Of a stretch of DNA of 64,000 nt, positions 35,398-45,912 are shown one piece after another. Origin of the DNA: Prado023 sp964418695 (GTDB lineage Bacteria; Actinomycetota; Actinomycetes; S36-B12; CAIYMF01); the NCBI GenBank assembly GCA_964418695.1, contig CAYQMN010000004.1, positions 1-64,000 on the forward strand, read 5' to 3'. Position numbers and translations under genes: made by a program. The notes under the pieces were generated by a model. The model did not search any database. It saw only the letters and a program-made list of their open reading frames with translations, and was not told the DNA's origin. Within the stretch, counting starts at the first letter, position 1; each line of letters begins with the position of its first letter.

Positions 35398-37023
35398 TCA
35401 CTGCTCGTCTGCGGACACCCCGGCCCGGTCCAGCAGCGTCTGCACCGCCGCGGGGAACAGCTCCACGATCCGCTCGGGATCGGGCGTGATCGCGGTGTCG
35501 GTGCTGACCGCGAAGTTGATCTCGCCGTTGAGGCTGAAGATCCCGACGCACAGGTTCATGTTGGCCGCAACCCCGCCGAGTCCCCACGAGCCCACGACGT
35601 TCGCACCGGCCAGCGTGAGCGGGCCACGTGGCCCAGGCACGTTGGTCACCACGCCGGCGTGCTGCTCCTGCGTGATCTTGTGGATCGCCCGCTCGGCCTG
35701 CGGGGTGGTGATCGCGGCCACCGAGGCCAGGCCGAAGGACACGACCGGGACGGTCGACTTCTTGATCTCGTCCATCTCGGCCTTGATGCTGCGCACCGCC
35801 TCGACCGGATCCTCGATCCCCACGGGGAGCAGGACGTTGACCAGGCCGAACCGGTTGCCCAGCTCGCGCGGCAGCGGCTCGTCGGCACGGCGCAGGCTGA
35901 CCGGGACCGAGACCAGCAGGCCCTCCACGTCCAGCGCCCCCTTCTCCAGCAGGTAGGCGCGCAGCGCACTGGTCGTGGCGGCCACGAGCATGTCGTTGAT
36001 CGTCGCGCCGAAGACCTTGCCCGCGTCCTTGATCGGCGCCAACGGGATCGGGTCGATCCACGCGACCTTCTTGTGCCCGGACACGGTCCCGTGCAGCGCG
36101 GCGGACTTGCCCGGCTTCGGGGCATTGAGGAAGTCCACCGCGCCGGACACGTACGAGCCGGCAGCGCTCAGCGGGGCGGCCCGCTCGACCACGGCCGCGG
36201 GGATCCCGGTCGCCTGGTCGACCACGGCCCCGGGGATCCCGGACACCTGCTCCGCGACCGCGCCCGGCACCTCGGCGGCCTGCTCGGCCAGCCCCGAGCC
36301 GAACTCGACGAACCGCGCGGGGTCCGGGGTCAGGCTGATGACCTCGGTGAGAGCCTCCACGCCGCTGGCGAGCTGGGCCGGGATCGTGCGCGGATTGCGC
36401 AGCGCCTCGGTGACCGCGTCGGTCGCACCCGAGGCTGCCGCGGCGGCCCCACCGACGACCGCCGTGGCGGCGTCCACCGCGGGCGCGACCGCCGAGCGGG
36501 CCCGGTCGCGCTTGCGCTTGCGCTCGCGGTCGATGATCTTGACCTGCTCGGCGTCGACCGCCTCGTCGGCCAGGCTCATGATGAGCCGGACCAGCGCCCA
36601 CCCGTCGGCGATCGCGTGCTGGATGCGGGCATGGATCGCGGTCGTTCCCTCGTAGCCCTGGATCATGTGGAACCGCCAGAGCGGCCGGGTGTGGTCCAGC
36701 ATCTGGCTGCGCTGCTCGGAGACCAGCTTCTCCAGCGCGGCCCGGTCGCCGGGCTCAGGAAGGGTGATGACGTCCACGTGGTAGTCCAGATCGAAGTCCT
36801 CGTCGTCCACCCAGCTGGGCATGAGCAGCGGGTTGCGCGAGGGCCGGATCTTCTGGCGGAAGGTGGGGTAGACGTCCAGCAGGCGCTCCTGGATCAGCTG
36901 CCGGTAGTCGTCCGGATCGATCTGGCGGTCCAGCCACATCAGGGCTGAGACGGTCTGGTGGTTCCCCTCGAAGTCGCTGTAGAGCCAGCAGGCATCGGCA
37001 GGGGACAGTCGGCGCTCGGACAC
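35398..37023 (-). CDS. wax ester synthase/diacylglycerol acyltransferase family protein
   Basis: WS/DGAT acyltransferase (541 aa) that esterifies long-chain alcohols or diacylglycerol with acyl-CoA at the membrane. The PLW motif (DHTRPLWRFHM) and the C-terminal ND motif (FGATINDMLVAA) are present. The active-site HHxxxDG reads QHAIADG at residues 135-141: the second, catalytic His is kept but the first is Gln. A middle segment has near-repeats GAVAEQVSGIP, GAVVDQATGIP, AAVVERA. Likely involved in storage lipid or wax formation; activity should not be assumed. Confidence 0.87.
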   Translation of the reverse strand: MSERRLSPADACWLYSDFEGNHQTVSALMWLDRQIDPDDYRQLIQERLLDVYPTFRQKIRPSRNPLLMPSWVDDEDFDLDYHVDVITLPEPGDRAALEKLVSEQRSQMLDHTRPLWRFHMIQGYEGTTAIHARIQHAIADGWALVRLIMSLADEAVDAEQVKIIDRERKRKRDRARSAVAPAVDAATAVVGGAAAAASGATDAVTEALRNPRTIPAQLASGVEALTEVISLTPDPARFVEFGSGLAEQAAEVPGAVAEQVSGIPGAVVDQATGIPAAVVERAAPLSAAGSYVSGAVDFLNAPKPGKSAALHGTVSGHKKVAWIDPIPLAPIKDAGKVFGATINDMLVAATTSALRAYLLEKGALDVEGLLVSVPVSLRRADEPLPRELGNRFGLVNVLLPVGIEDPVEAVRSIKAEMDEIKKSTVPVVSFGLASVAAITTPQAERAIHKITQEQHAGVVTNVPGPRGPLTLAGANVVGSWGLGGVAANMNLCVGIFSLNGEINFAVSTDTAITPDPERIVELFPAAVQTLLDRAGVSADEQ

Positions 37024-37238
37024 GTTCGCTCCTCGGGGGTCGTCGGCGTGGCGAGTCTAGGAGCGCGGGTGTGCCGCACACCGGCTGAACGGGATCCCTC
37101 GACGGCCTTGGCCGCTTCGCGGCAGCGTGCGGGAGAGTCGTGCCCGCCGCCGGGAGCCGCCACCGGGAGCGCCGTGCTCGCCAGCGCCGTGCCCGCCACC
37201 GGGAGCCCGCCGCCAAGAGCCCGCACTCGGGGTGCCGG
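37024..37238. other. low-complexity intergenic region
   Basis: No gene. GCCACCGGGAGC-type repeats occur from about 37140 to 37220, mixed with GCCGTGCCCGCC. No clear hairpin or promoter is recognised. Confidence 0.5.
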
Positions 37239-38732
37239 TCAGGCCGGGCGGCGCAGGAGAGCGGCGAACATGCCGTCAGTGTCGTGCAGGTGCGGCCACA
37301 GCCGCAGGTACGGTCCGGCTGCGGCACCCGGCGGCAGCGGCATCCCCGCCTCGGCCAGCGGCACGATCTCGGCTCCGGCGCGGCGGACGGTCCGCTCGAC
37401 CACGGCCTGCGTCTCGGCCAGGTGCGGGGAGCACGTCGCGTAGAGCACCAGCCCGCCCGGGCGCACCAGATCGAGGGCATGGCCGAGCAGCGCGGCCTGC
37501 AGCGGGGTGAGCGTGGCCAGATCGGCCGAGCCGCGGCGCCAGCGGGCCTCCGGCCGCCGGCGAAGTGCCCCCAGTCCGGTGCAGGGCGCGTCGACCAGGA
37601 CCCGGTCGAAGCCCTCGGGCGGGCACGGCAGCGTGGTGCCGTCGGCCACGACCACCTCGTGCCGGCCCCGGATCGGCCGCAGGGTCGAGCGCACGAGCTC
37701 GGCGCGGTGCCGGTGCTGCTCCACGGCGGTGAGCCGCCCGCCGCGCTCCGCGACGCAGGCGGCCAGCAGCGCGGCCTTGCCGCCCGGGCCGGCGCACAGG
37801 TCCAGCCAGCGCGCGTCCGGCCCGTCGAGGACCGCCTCGGCCAGCGCGAGCGCGACCAGCTGGCTGCCCTCGTCCTGGACCCCGGCCGCGCCGGTGGCCA
37901 CGGCGGGCACCGACGCCGGGGCGGCCGAGGAGATCCGCACGGCTCGTGGCGACCACCGACCCGGCTGGGCGTCCACCCCTTGCTCGCGGACCTGCGCGAG
38001 CAGCTCGTCTCGGGGCAGCGTGCGCGCGGCCAGTGTCACGTGAGCGGGCTCGTTGTCGGCCAGCAGCGCCGCGCGCGTGTCGGCCCACGTGCGGCCCGGC
38101 AGGCTCGCCGCCAGCGCCTCGTGGGTGGCACGCACGATCCACTGCGGATGCGACGTGGTGATCGCGAGATGGGCCACCGGGTCGTCGTCCAGGGCTGGGA
38201 GGTGGCCGGACTCGGCGAGCACCGCCAACCACTCCTGGACCGTCTCGTGCGCCGCCGCCCGGCGCAGGACCGCGTTGGCCAGCCGGGCCGCACCGGGGTT
38301 GACCTGCGCGGCCACCAGATCGACCGTGCGGTCGACCGCGGCATGCGCCCCGACGCGCATCAGGAGCAGCTGGTGGACGCCCAGCCGCAGCGCATCGAGG
38401 AGGTCGGGCTGCAGGTCGGCCAACGGCCGATCGACGCAGCGGGCGAGCACGGCGTCGTGCAGTCCCCGCCAGCGCAGGGTCCCGTAGGCGAGCGTCGTGG
38501 CGAAGCCGGCGTCGCGCCCGGACAGCCGGTAGTCGGCCAGGATCCGGGGCCACGCCAGGTTGGCGTAGGCGTCGTCGCGGTCCACCGCCCGCAGCAGAGC
38601 CAAGGGCGCGGCGCGGGTCGGATCGATCCGCCGCGGACGGCTCCCGCCGGTCGCGGCGGGCCCGCCCGGTCGGCCACCCCGGCGTGGTCCGCCTGCGGAC
38701 CTCCCGCCCGTCGGCCGCCCCTGCTCAGCCAA
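37239..38732 (-). CDS. rsmB: 16S rRNA m5C967 methyltransferase RsmB-like (Fmu)
   Basis: N-terminal NusB-like helical domain (about residues 45-170, APLALLRAVDRDDAYANLAW, ARLANAVLRRAA) followed by the SAM fold: DEGSQLVALALAEAV, LDLCAGPGGKAALLA, the motif IV cysteine in DAPCTGLGALRRRPEA and the motif VI cysteine in LYATCSPH. TTG at 38732 overlaps the fmt stop by 8 nt; no ATG or GTG lies nearby. The first 35 or so residues are Gly/Arg/Pro-rich. 497 aa. Confidence 0.92.
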   Translation of the reverse strand: MAEQGRPTGGRSAGGPRRGGRPGGPAATGGSRPRRIDPTRAAPLALLRAVDRDDAYANLAWPRILADYRLSGRDAGFATTLAYGTLRWRGLHDAVLARCVDRPLADLQPDLLDALRLGVHQLLLMRVGAHAAVDRTVDLVAAQVNPGAARLANAVLRRAAAHETVQEWLAVLAESGHLPALDDDPVAHLAITTSHPQWIVRATHEALAASLPGRTWADTRAALLADNEPAHVTLAARTLPRDELLAQVREQGVDAQPGRWSPRAVRISSAAPASVPAVATGAAGVQDEGSQLVALALAEAVLDGPDARWLDLCAGPGGKAALLAACVAERGGRLTAVEQHRHRAELVRSTLRPIRGRHEVVVADGTTLPCPPEGFDRVLVDAPCTGLGALRRRPEARWRRGSADLATLTPLQAALLGHALDLVRPGGLVLYATCSPHLAETQAVVERTVRRAGAEIVPLAEAGMPLPPGAAAGPYLRLWPHLHDTDGMFAALLRRPA

Positions 38733-39651
38733 GGCGCTCGCCGGGCTCGATCCGGGCCCCGCGCGACCAGTCCGGCGCCGGCATCGCCCGGCGACCGGGG
38801 GCCGCGACGTCGCCCAGCCGCACCGCGTGGGTGGCCGTGCCCACATGGACCGCCGCGCGGCTCACCGCCAGCTCGCCGGGCGCCAGGCCCGTCAGGTCCA
38901 GGTCGCGGGTGACCGGACCCAGCCGCAGCCGCTCCTCCCGGAACGTCGTCCACGCACCGGGTGCGGGCGTGCACCCGCGCACGAGCCGGTCCACGCGCAT
39001 CGCCGGATCGGTCCAGCGCACCTGGGCGTCGGCGACGGTCAGCTTGGGCGCCAGCGAGACCCCGTCGGGCGACTGCGGCACCGCGGCGAGCCGCCCAGCC
39101 GCCAGTCCGTCGAGGGTTGCCCGCAGCAGCCCGGCACCCGAGTCGGCCAGCCGGCCGAGCAGGTCCCCCGCGGTGTCGGTGGGACGGATCGTCTCGGTGA
39201 CCACGCCCAGGACCGGCCCGGTGTCCAGGCCCTCCTCCAGCAGGAACGTGCAGGCGCCGGTCACGTCGTCGCCGGCGATGATCGCGTGCTGCACGGGCGC
39301 GGCCCCCCGCCAGGCGGGCAGCAGCGAGAAGTGCAGGTTGACCCAGCCGTGCGCCGGGACCGCCAGTCCCGCGGGGGGGATCAGGCCCCCGTAGGCGACG
39401 ATCGGGGCGGCCTCGGGCGCCAGCTCGGCCAGCCGCGCGAGGAACTCGGGGTCGCGGGGCCGAGCCGGGCGCAGCAGCTCGATCCCCGCGTCGAGCGCGG
39501 CCTGCGCGACCGGGGAGGGCACCAGGCGGCGACCTCGGCCGGCAGGTGCGTCGGGGCGGGTGAGCACCGCGACCACCTCGTGGTCGCTGTCGAGCAGCGC
39601 CAGCAGGGACGGCAGCGCCACCTCCGGCGTGCCCGCGAAGAGCAGCCTCAT
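38725..39651 (-). CDS. fmt: methionyl-tRNA formyltransferase
   Basis: Formylates initiator Met-tRNA. MRLLFAGTPEVALPSLLALL at the N-terminus, the catalytic segment VNLHFSLLPAWRGAAPVQ, and DTGPVL. The C-terminal OB-like domain is present. ATG shares one base with the def stop (TGATG). 308 aa, normal. Works with the adjacent peptide deformylase. Confidence 0.97.
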   Translation of the reverse strand: MRLLFAGTPEVALPSLLALLDSDHEVVAVLTRPDAPAGRGRRLVPSPVAQAALDAGIELLRPARPRDPEFLARLAELAPEAAPIVAYGGLIPPAGLAVPAHGWVNLHFSLLPAWRGAAPVQHAIIAGDDVTGACTFLLEEGLDTGPVLGVVTETIRPTDTAGDLLGRLADSGAGLLRATLDGLAAGRLAAVPQSPDGVSLAPKLTVADAQVRWTDPAMRVDRLVRGCTPAPGAWTTFREERLRLGPVTRDLDLTGLAPGELAVSRAAVHVGTATHAVRLGDVAAPGRRAMPAPDWSRGARIEPGERLG

Positions 39652-40193
39652 CAGCCCAGGCCCGGGTGGATCGCGTGCGGGCTGAGCCGGACCGTCGGCG
39701 GCGCGCCGAACCACTCCGACTCTCGGATCGCCCGCATGGCCTCCTTGCGGGTCTCCCGGTCGAGCCGGTCGATGAACAGGATCCCGTCGAGGTGATCTGT
39801 CTCGTGCTGCACGCAGCGGGCCAGCAGCTCGGAGCCCTCGACGACCACCGGCTCCCCGTGCATGTTCATCCCCTTGGCGACCACCCGCATCGCCCGCGGC
39901 GTGTCGAAGGAGAGCCCCGGCAGCGACAGGCAGCCCTCCTCGCCGTCCTGCGTCTCGTCGGACAGGTCGAGGCTGGGGTTGACCAGGTGCCCGATCGTGT
40001 CGTCCACGGCGTAGGTGAAGACCCGAAGCGAGACTCCCAGCTGGGGGGCGGCCAGCCCGACCCCGGGCGCGTCGAGCATGGTGTCGGTCAGGTCGGCGAC
40101 CAGCTGGCGCAGCTCCTTGTCGAAGGTCTCGACGGGGGCGGCGGGGGTGCGCAGCACGGGATCGCCGAACAGCCGGATCGGCTTGAGGGACAT
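39651..40193 (-). CDS. def: peptide deformylase
   Basis: Metal-dependent removal of N-formyl from nascent proteins. Motif 1 GVGLAAPQLG, motif 2 EEGCLSLPG with the metal cysteine and motif 3 QHETDHLDG with the two metal His and catalytic Glu are all intact. 180 aa. Begins the def-fmt-rsmB operon. Confidence 0.97.
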   Translation of the reverse strand: MSLKPIRLFGDPVLRTPAAPVETFDKELRQLVADLTDTMLDAPGVGLAAPQLGVSLRVFTYAVDDTIGHLVNPSLDLSDETQDGEEGCLSLPGLSFDTPRAMRVVAKGMNMHGEPVVVEGSELLARCVQHETDHLDGILFIDRLDRETRKEAMRAIRESEWFGAPPTVRLSPHAIHPGLG

Positions 40194-40280
40194 GGGCGGA
40201 TTCTAGGTGCGATCCCCTGGGCTGGCTGAGCCGTCCGGGTCGGCGATCCTCGGCGGTGCCGCTGCCCCGGACGCTCGGCG

Positions 40281-40901
40281 CTACCTGCCCAGGATCTCCC
40301 GGCCCTCCGTGTCCCGTGCGGGATCCTTCGCGGGCAGCACGTCGAACGCCCAGTCCGAGCGCTTCCAGGCCGGGACCGGGGTCACGCAGTCGCTGCGCGG
40401 GACGAAGCGCGACCTGCGCACGAGCTGGTAGCGGTGGATGTAGCGAGGACAGTTCGGATAGACCGCCCGGGTGTGCACCCGGACGACGAACTGCGCCTCG
40501 GGATACTCGGTCACCAGCGGGTCCGCGAGGTCGATCGAGGCCTCGCCTTCCACCCGCATGCGGTGGCCCCGTTCGAAGTCAATGAAGAGCAGTCCGACGT
40601 TCGGATTGACCAGCACGTTCCCGGCCGACAGGTACATGCCGTTCCCGTCGAAGCTGGGGAACACGAGCGTCTGCGGATCGATGACCCGCACGAAGCCCGG
40701 CTCGCCGCCCTTGTAGGAGCAGGTCGGGCGACCGTCGGCGTCGGCGGTCGCCAGGAAGAACATGTCCCGCGCCTCGACGAACGCGCGGTCGGACGCGCTG
40801 ATCGAGCTCGAGACGAGCAGGCTGTCGATCCGGTCTGCCAGAGCCCGGGTGTCGAACTGGTCCTGCAGGGCCCGGCTCCCGTCGTGGTATCCCGAAGCCA
40901 T
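40281..40901 (-). CDS. pyridoxamine 5'-phosphate oxidase-fold flavoprotein
   Basis: 206 aa split-barrel protein. ARDMFFLATADADGRPTCSY followed by KGGEPGFVRVID is the FMN-binding strand pair of the PNPOx-like superfamily, and NPNVGLLFIDFERGHRMRVEG is the second conserved block. It is not a true PdxH: the length and C-terminus differ. ATG has GGAGG at 6 nt. Function is unknown; related proteins reduce small molecules or bind heme or F420. Confidence 0.82.
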   Translation of the reverse strand: MASGYHDGSRALQDQFDTRALADRIDSLLVSSSISASDRAFVEARDMFFLATADADGRPTCSYKGGEPGFVRVIDPQTLVFPSFDGNGMYLSAGNVLVNPNVGLLFIDFERGHRMRVEGEASIDLADPLVTEYPEAQFVVRVHTRAVYPNCPRYIHRYQLVRRSRFVPRSDCVTPVPAWKRSDWAFDVLPAKDPARDTEGREILGR

Positions 40902-41143
40902 GGTGGCCTCCCTCGGCCGACGAGGCGACCACCGTGGCGCCCGCGCGACCGCTGCCAGTGTGTTCCTTCTCCATAGGCCCAGTCGAGGGCTCGGTCGAGG
41001 GCCCGGTCGAGGTGGTCGCCGAGAGGCGCCGACGGCCCCGGCGCGTCGGAGGGTGCTGTCCTGGGGGCAGATCTCCGGCTCGGAGCGCAGGGGCACGCGG
41101 CATCGCTGCCCGAGCCGGCCGGGCGGTCCCGCGCAGAGAGGCC
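40902..41143. other. intergenic region with GGTCGAGGGC repeats
   Basis: No gene. Three near copies of GGTCGAGGGC lie at about 40981-41012. The remainder is GC-rich without a recognisable promoter or terminator. Confidence 0.5.
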
Positions 41144-43234
41144 TCAGGGGAGCTCGGGGGGGTCCATGCGGACCGTGACCACCGGGGCCTTGCGGGCGCT
41201 GCGCACCGACTTGGCCAGCGCCAGCGAATGGGTCAGGGCGGGGCCGTCGGCCAGGGCGGCGGTGAGCACGTAGACGGTCGTGTCGGGTTCTCCGAGCGGG
41301 GAGCCGGGCAACGGACCGGATCGGCGCAGGACGACCCGACCGAGCTCGGCGCACACCTGGTCGGCGAGCTCCGCGGTCGCCGTGGGCGCGCCGGTGAGCA
41401 CGGCGACCCGGACGGCCGGGGGCAGGCCCAGCTCGCGGCGCTCGGCCAGCTCGCGCTGGGCGTACCCCAGCGGATCCCAGCGGACCAGCGCCTGCACCTC
41501 GCGCAGGTCCGCCGGCCCCACGACCACCACCCGACCGCCCTGCGCCGCCGAGCGCACGAGGCTCGCCGACTCCAGCCAGCGGCGCAGCACCTCCTCCCCC
41601 ACCCGAGAGCCAGGACGCGCCAGGGCCGCGGTCACGTCGAGGATCGCCAGCGCGGCGTAGCCCGCGGGCCCGGGATCCGGGACGGCACCGGCGGTGGCGA
41701 CGACCAGCGACGGCGCGCGAGCCAGGGAGCGCACCGGGGACTCACCCGTGGAGACGATCACCGGCACGCCCGGCAGCGCCCGACCGAGCTCCTCGGCCGT
41801 GCGCCGTGCCCCGACCGCGGTGGCGCGCAGCCGGTCGGCCCCGCATCGGGGGCAGCGCCACCCCGGGATCGGGCCGTGCGCCGGGCAGGCCGGCACCCGA
41901 TCCTTCGCCGTCGCCATCAGGGCGTGGTCGCAGACCGGGCACACCGCCGGCTCCCGGCAGGTCTGGCAGGCCAGGCCGGGCAGGTAGCCCACGCGCGGCA
42001 CGAGGACCAGGACCGGTCCGTGGGCCAGGCCGGCCCTCAGCACCCCGGTCACCTCCTCAGGCAGCCGGCCGCCGCGCGCCGGGTCGCCGCGCAGGAGATC
42101 CGCCGAGACCTGGACAAGCGGCATCCGCTCGCGGACGCCGGCCCGCGGCAGGGCGACCACCGCCAGCCAGTCCGCGCCCGCCATCCGTGCGGTCTCCAGG
42201 GTGACGCCCGGACCTGCCAGCACCAGTCCGGCGCCGGACTGGGCACTGCGCAGAGCCGCCACCTCGCGGGTGTGCCAGCCCGGTGCGTGCTGCTCGGCCA
42301 TCGAGTCCTCGCCGTCGCCCCAGACGACGATCGCCCCGAGGTCGGCCATCGGGGCGAAGATGCTCGTCCGGGTGCCGACGAGGACTCGCGTGGTCCCGCG
42401 CAGCGCACCCAGGAACGTCCGGTAGCGCCGCTCCGGTCCGTCCTCGGCGGTCTGGGTGGCCACCGTCAGCCCGGCGGCGGTCAGGGCAGTGGCGAACCGG
42501 GTGACGTCCGCGGCATCCGGCACGACGATCAGGACCGAGCGGTTGCGGTCCAGCACGACGCCCGCCAGCTCGGCCAGCCGGGCGCCGGGGTCCTCCCCCG
42601 GCCCACAGATCCACAGCGCACGCGCCGGGTCGGCTCCCCCCAGCCCGGCGAGCAGCTCGGCCCCGCCCTGGTAGGCGTCCCACGCCGGCGCGGGGTCCTG
42701 CGCGGTCGCGGACGGCCGCAGCCCGTCAGCCCCGATCCCCGCGCCTGCACCGTCCGAGCCGGCCGTCCCGCGGGCCGAGCCTGTCGAGACCTCACCCGAG
42801 GTCGCGCGGGCCGATGCCGCGCGCTCCGCCCGGGCATGTCGGGGCGGTACCGCGGAACGAAGGACGTCGGCCAGCGTGCCGGCGTACCGGTCGGCGACTG
42901 CCCGGCACAGCGCGCGGATCTCCTCGGTGAGCACCGGCGGACCGTGCACGGACACCAGCGGCTGCAGCGGGTGATCCGAGTGCTCGACGCGCTCGACCAC
43001 GAACCCGTCGACCAGCCGCCCGGCCAGCCGCACCCGGACCCGGGCCCCGGGCTGGGCGCCCTCGTCCAGGGTCACCGGAACCGAGTAGTCGAAGAGCCGG
43101 TCCAGATGCGGCAGTGGGGTCATCAAGGCAACCCGGGCGACCGGATGCACCGACGCCGCGGGCTTGGGCCGACGACTGGCCCGCCGACGGGCCGGCGCCG
43201 CGCCGGGCAGCGCCAGCTGCTCCTCCTCCACCAC
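41144..43234 (-). CDS. priA: PriA-like primosomal protein N', helicase motifs degenerate
   Basis: The N-terminal DNA-binding domain (PHLDRLFDYSVP), central helicase-like fold, and Cys zinc-binding cluster (CQTC, CPVC, CPAHG, CPRC) place it in the PriA family. The Walker A loop is lost (ALWICGPGEDPGARLAELAG instead of a GSGKT) and the DEEH box reads WGDGED, so ATPase activity is doubtful; this is usual for actinobacterial PriA. Start chosen at GTG 43234 (VVEEEQLALPG). A CTG overlapping the metK stop at 43351 is in frame but lacks a ribosome-binding site. Confidence 0.88.
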   Translation of the reverse strand: MVEEEQLALPGAAPARRRASRRPKPAASVHPVARVALMTPLPHLDRLFDYSVPVTLDEGAQPGARVRVRLAGRLVDGFVVERVEHSDHPLQPLVSVHGPPVLTEEIRALCRAVADRYAGTLADVLRSAVPPRHARAERAASARATSGEVSTGSARGTAGSDGAGAGIGADGLRPSATAQDPAPAWDAYQGGAELLAGLGGADPARALWICGPGEDPGARLAELAGVVLDRNRSVLIVVPDAADVTRFATALTAAGLTVATQTAEDGPERRYRTFLGALRGTTRVLVGTRTSIFAPMADLGAIVVWGDGEDSMAEQHAPGWHTREVAALRSAQSGAGLVLAGPGVTLETARMAGADWLAVVALPRAGVRERMPLVQVSADLLRGDPARGGRLPEEVTGVLRAGLAHGPVLVLVPRVGYLPGLACQTCREPAVCPVCDHALMATAKDRVPACPAHGPIPGWRCPRCGADRLRATAVGARRTAEELGRALPGVPVIVSTGESPVRSLARAPSLVVATAGAVPDPGPAGYAALAILDVTAALARPGSRVGEEVLRRWLESASLVRSAAQGGRVVVVGPADLREVQALVRWDPLGYAQRELAERRELGLPPAVRVAVLTGAPTATAELADQVCAELGRVVLRRSGPLPGSPLGEPDTTVYVLTAALADGPALTHSLALAKSVRSARKAPVVTVRMDPPELP

Positions 43235-43347
43235 GCCCCCTGAGCTGCCGGTCGCGGCGGACGGCCTCAGGCCGCGAGCCGCGTTGCGGCTGCCGGCGGT
43301 CCCGAGCGCGCCCCTCCCGCGAGCCGCGGTGCCGCGCGCCTGAGGGT

Positions 43348-44559
<1,212 letters not shown>

Positions 44560-44640
44560 GGATGCTCCTGGTGCAGCATGGCCGGCACGGTGGCCGACCG
44601 GATGATCACGAGGACGCCCGCGGGCGCCGTCGCGGGGATT

Positions 44641-45912
44641 CTAGGGTCCGGGTGCGCGAAGCTCGGTCAATCTGTCCCAGATGGCGTGCGCAACCCGCGC
44701 CTTGGAGCCGCTGACCGGCTCGCCGACCGTGCCGTCCGGGGTGAGCAGCTGGACGACGTTCTCGCGCTGGCCGAAGACTCCCCCACCGGACACGTCGTTG
44801 AACACCAGCAGGTCCACGCCCTTGCGCCGAAGCTTGCGCGCCGCGTGCTCCAGCGCGGTGCCGTCCGCGTCGCCGGTCTCGGCAGCGAAGCCGACGATCG
44901 CCGAGCAGCCGGGCAGGTCGCCGGCCGCGCGCCGGGCCACCAGTCCGGCCAGCACGTCCGGGTTGCGCAATAGGGCGATCGGTGGCGGCGTGCCGTCGGT
45001 GCTCTCGTCCTTCTTGATCTTGTCCGCGGCCACCGCGGCCGGCCGGAAGTCGGCCACCGCCGCGGCCATCACGATCACGTCGGCGGCGGGCGCCTCGGCG
45101 CTCATGGCCGCTTCGAGCTCCACGGCTGTGGCCACCCGCACGATCCGGACACTCGGCGCGTCGGGCAGCTCCACGTTGGCGCTGACCAGGGTGACGGTGG
45201 CGCCGCGCGCGACCGCGGTGACCGCCAGCGCGTACCCCTGCCGTCCGCTGGATCGATTGCCCAGGAAGCGCACGGGGTCGATCGGCTCGCGGGTACCGCC
45301 CGCGCTGATGACCACATGCGTACCCACCAGGTCGCGCCGCCCGCCGGTGAAGAGCACCGACATGACGATGTCGGCGATCGCCTGCGGCTCGGGCAGCCGC
45401 CCCGGGCCGCTGTCCGCGCCGGTCAGCCGACCCACCGCCGGATCCATGACGATCACGCCCCGCGAGCGCAGCGTCTCGACGTTGGCCTGGGTGGCCGGGT
45501 GCCGCCACATCTCGGTGTGCATCGCCGGGGCCATCACGACCGTACAGGTCGCGGTGAGCAAGGTGGCGGTCAGCAGGTCGTCGGCGCGCCCGCTGGCGGC
45601 GCGGGCGAGCAGGTCGGCGGTGGCGGGGGCGACCACGACCAGGTCGGCGTCCTGGCCGACCCGGACGTGCTCGACGCCGGCCACGTCCTCCCAGACGCTC
45701 GTGTGCACCTCGTGGCCGGACAGCGCGGCCCAGGTCGCCTTCCCGACGAAGCTCAGCGCGGCCTCGGTCGGCACGACCTGGACGTCATGCCCGGACTCGG
45801 TGAGCATGCGCAGCAGGTGCGCGACCTTGTAGGCGGCGATGCCGCCGGACACGCCGAGGACGATCCGAGCCCGCTGGGCGGGCCCGGAATCGAGGGTCTC
45901 GGCCGGGCTCAG
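44641..45912 (-). CDS. coaBC: bifunctional CoaBC (Dfp), probable CTG start
   Basis: Phosphopantothenoylcysteine decarboxylase (CoaC) and synthetase (CoaB) of coenzyme A synthesis. The CoaC half has GVSGGIAAYKVAHLLR, PATADLLARAASGRADDLL and APAMHTEMW; the CoaB half has ISAGGTREPIDPVRFLGNRS and the NDVSGGGVFG segment. The family's first strand (ARIVLGVSGG) lies upstream of the first GTG (45852), which would cut it. In this frame CTG at 45912 has GAGGAG at 5 nt and overlaps the rpoZ stop as CTGA, so CTG is the best start. 423 aa. Confidence 0.92.
   Translation of the reverse strand: MSPAETLDSGPAQRARIVLGVSGGIAAYKVAHLLRMLTESGHDVQVVPTEAALSFVGKATWAALSGHEVHTSVWEDVAGVEHVRVGQDADLVVVAPATADLLARAASGRADDLLTATLLTATCTVVMAPAMHTEMWRHPATQANVETLRSRGVIVMDPAVGRLTGADSGPGRLPEPQAIADIVMSVLFTGGRRDLVGTHVVISAGGTREPIDPVRFLGNRSSGRQGYALAVTAVARGATVTLVSANVELPDAPSVRIVRVATAVELEAAMSAEAPAADVIVMAAAVADFRPAAVAADKIKKDESTDGTPPPIALLRNPDVLAGLVARRAAGDLPGCSAIVGFAAETGDADGTALEHAARKLRRKGVDLLVFNDVSGGGVFGQRENVVQLLTPDGTVGEPVSGSKARVAHAIWDRLTELRAPGP

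Noticed and set aside
44560..44640. SAM riboswitch before metK
   Set aside because: The 81-nt gap is too short and has no SAM-I or SAM-II core.
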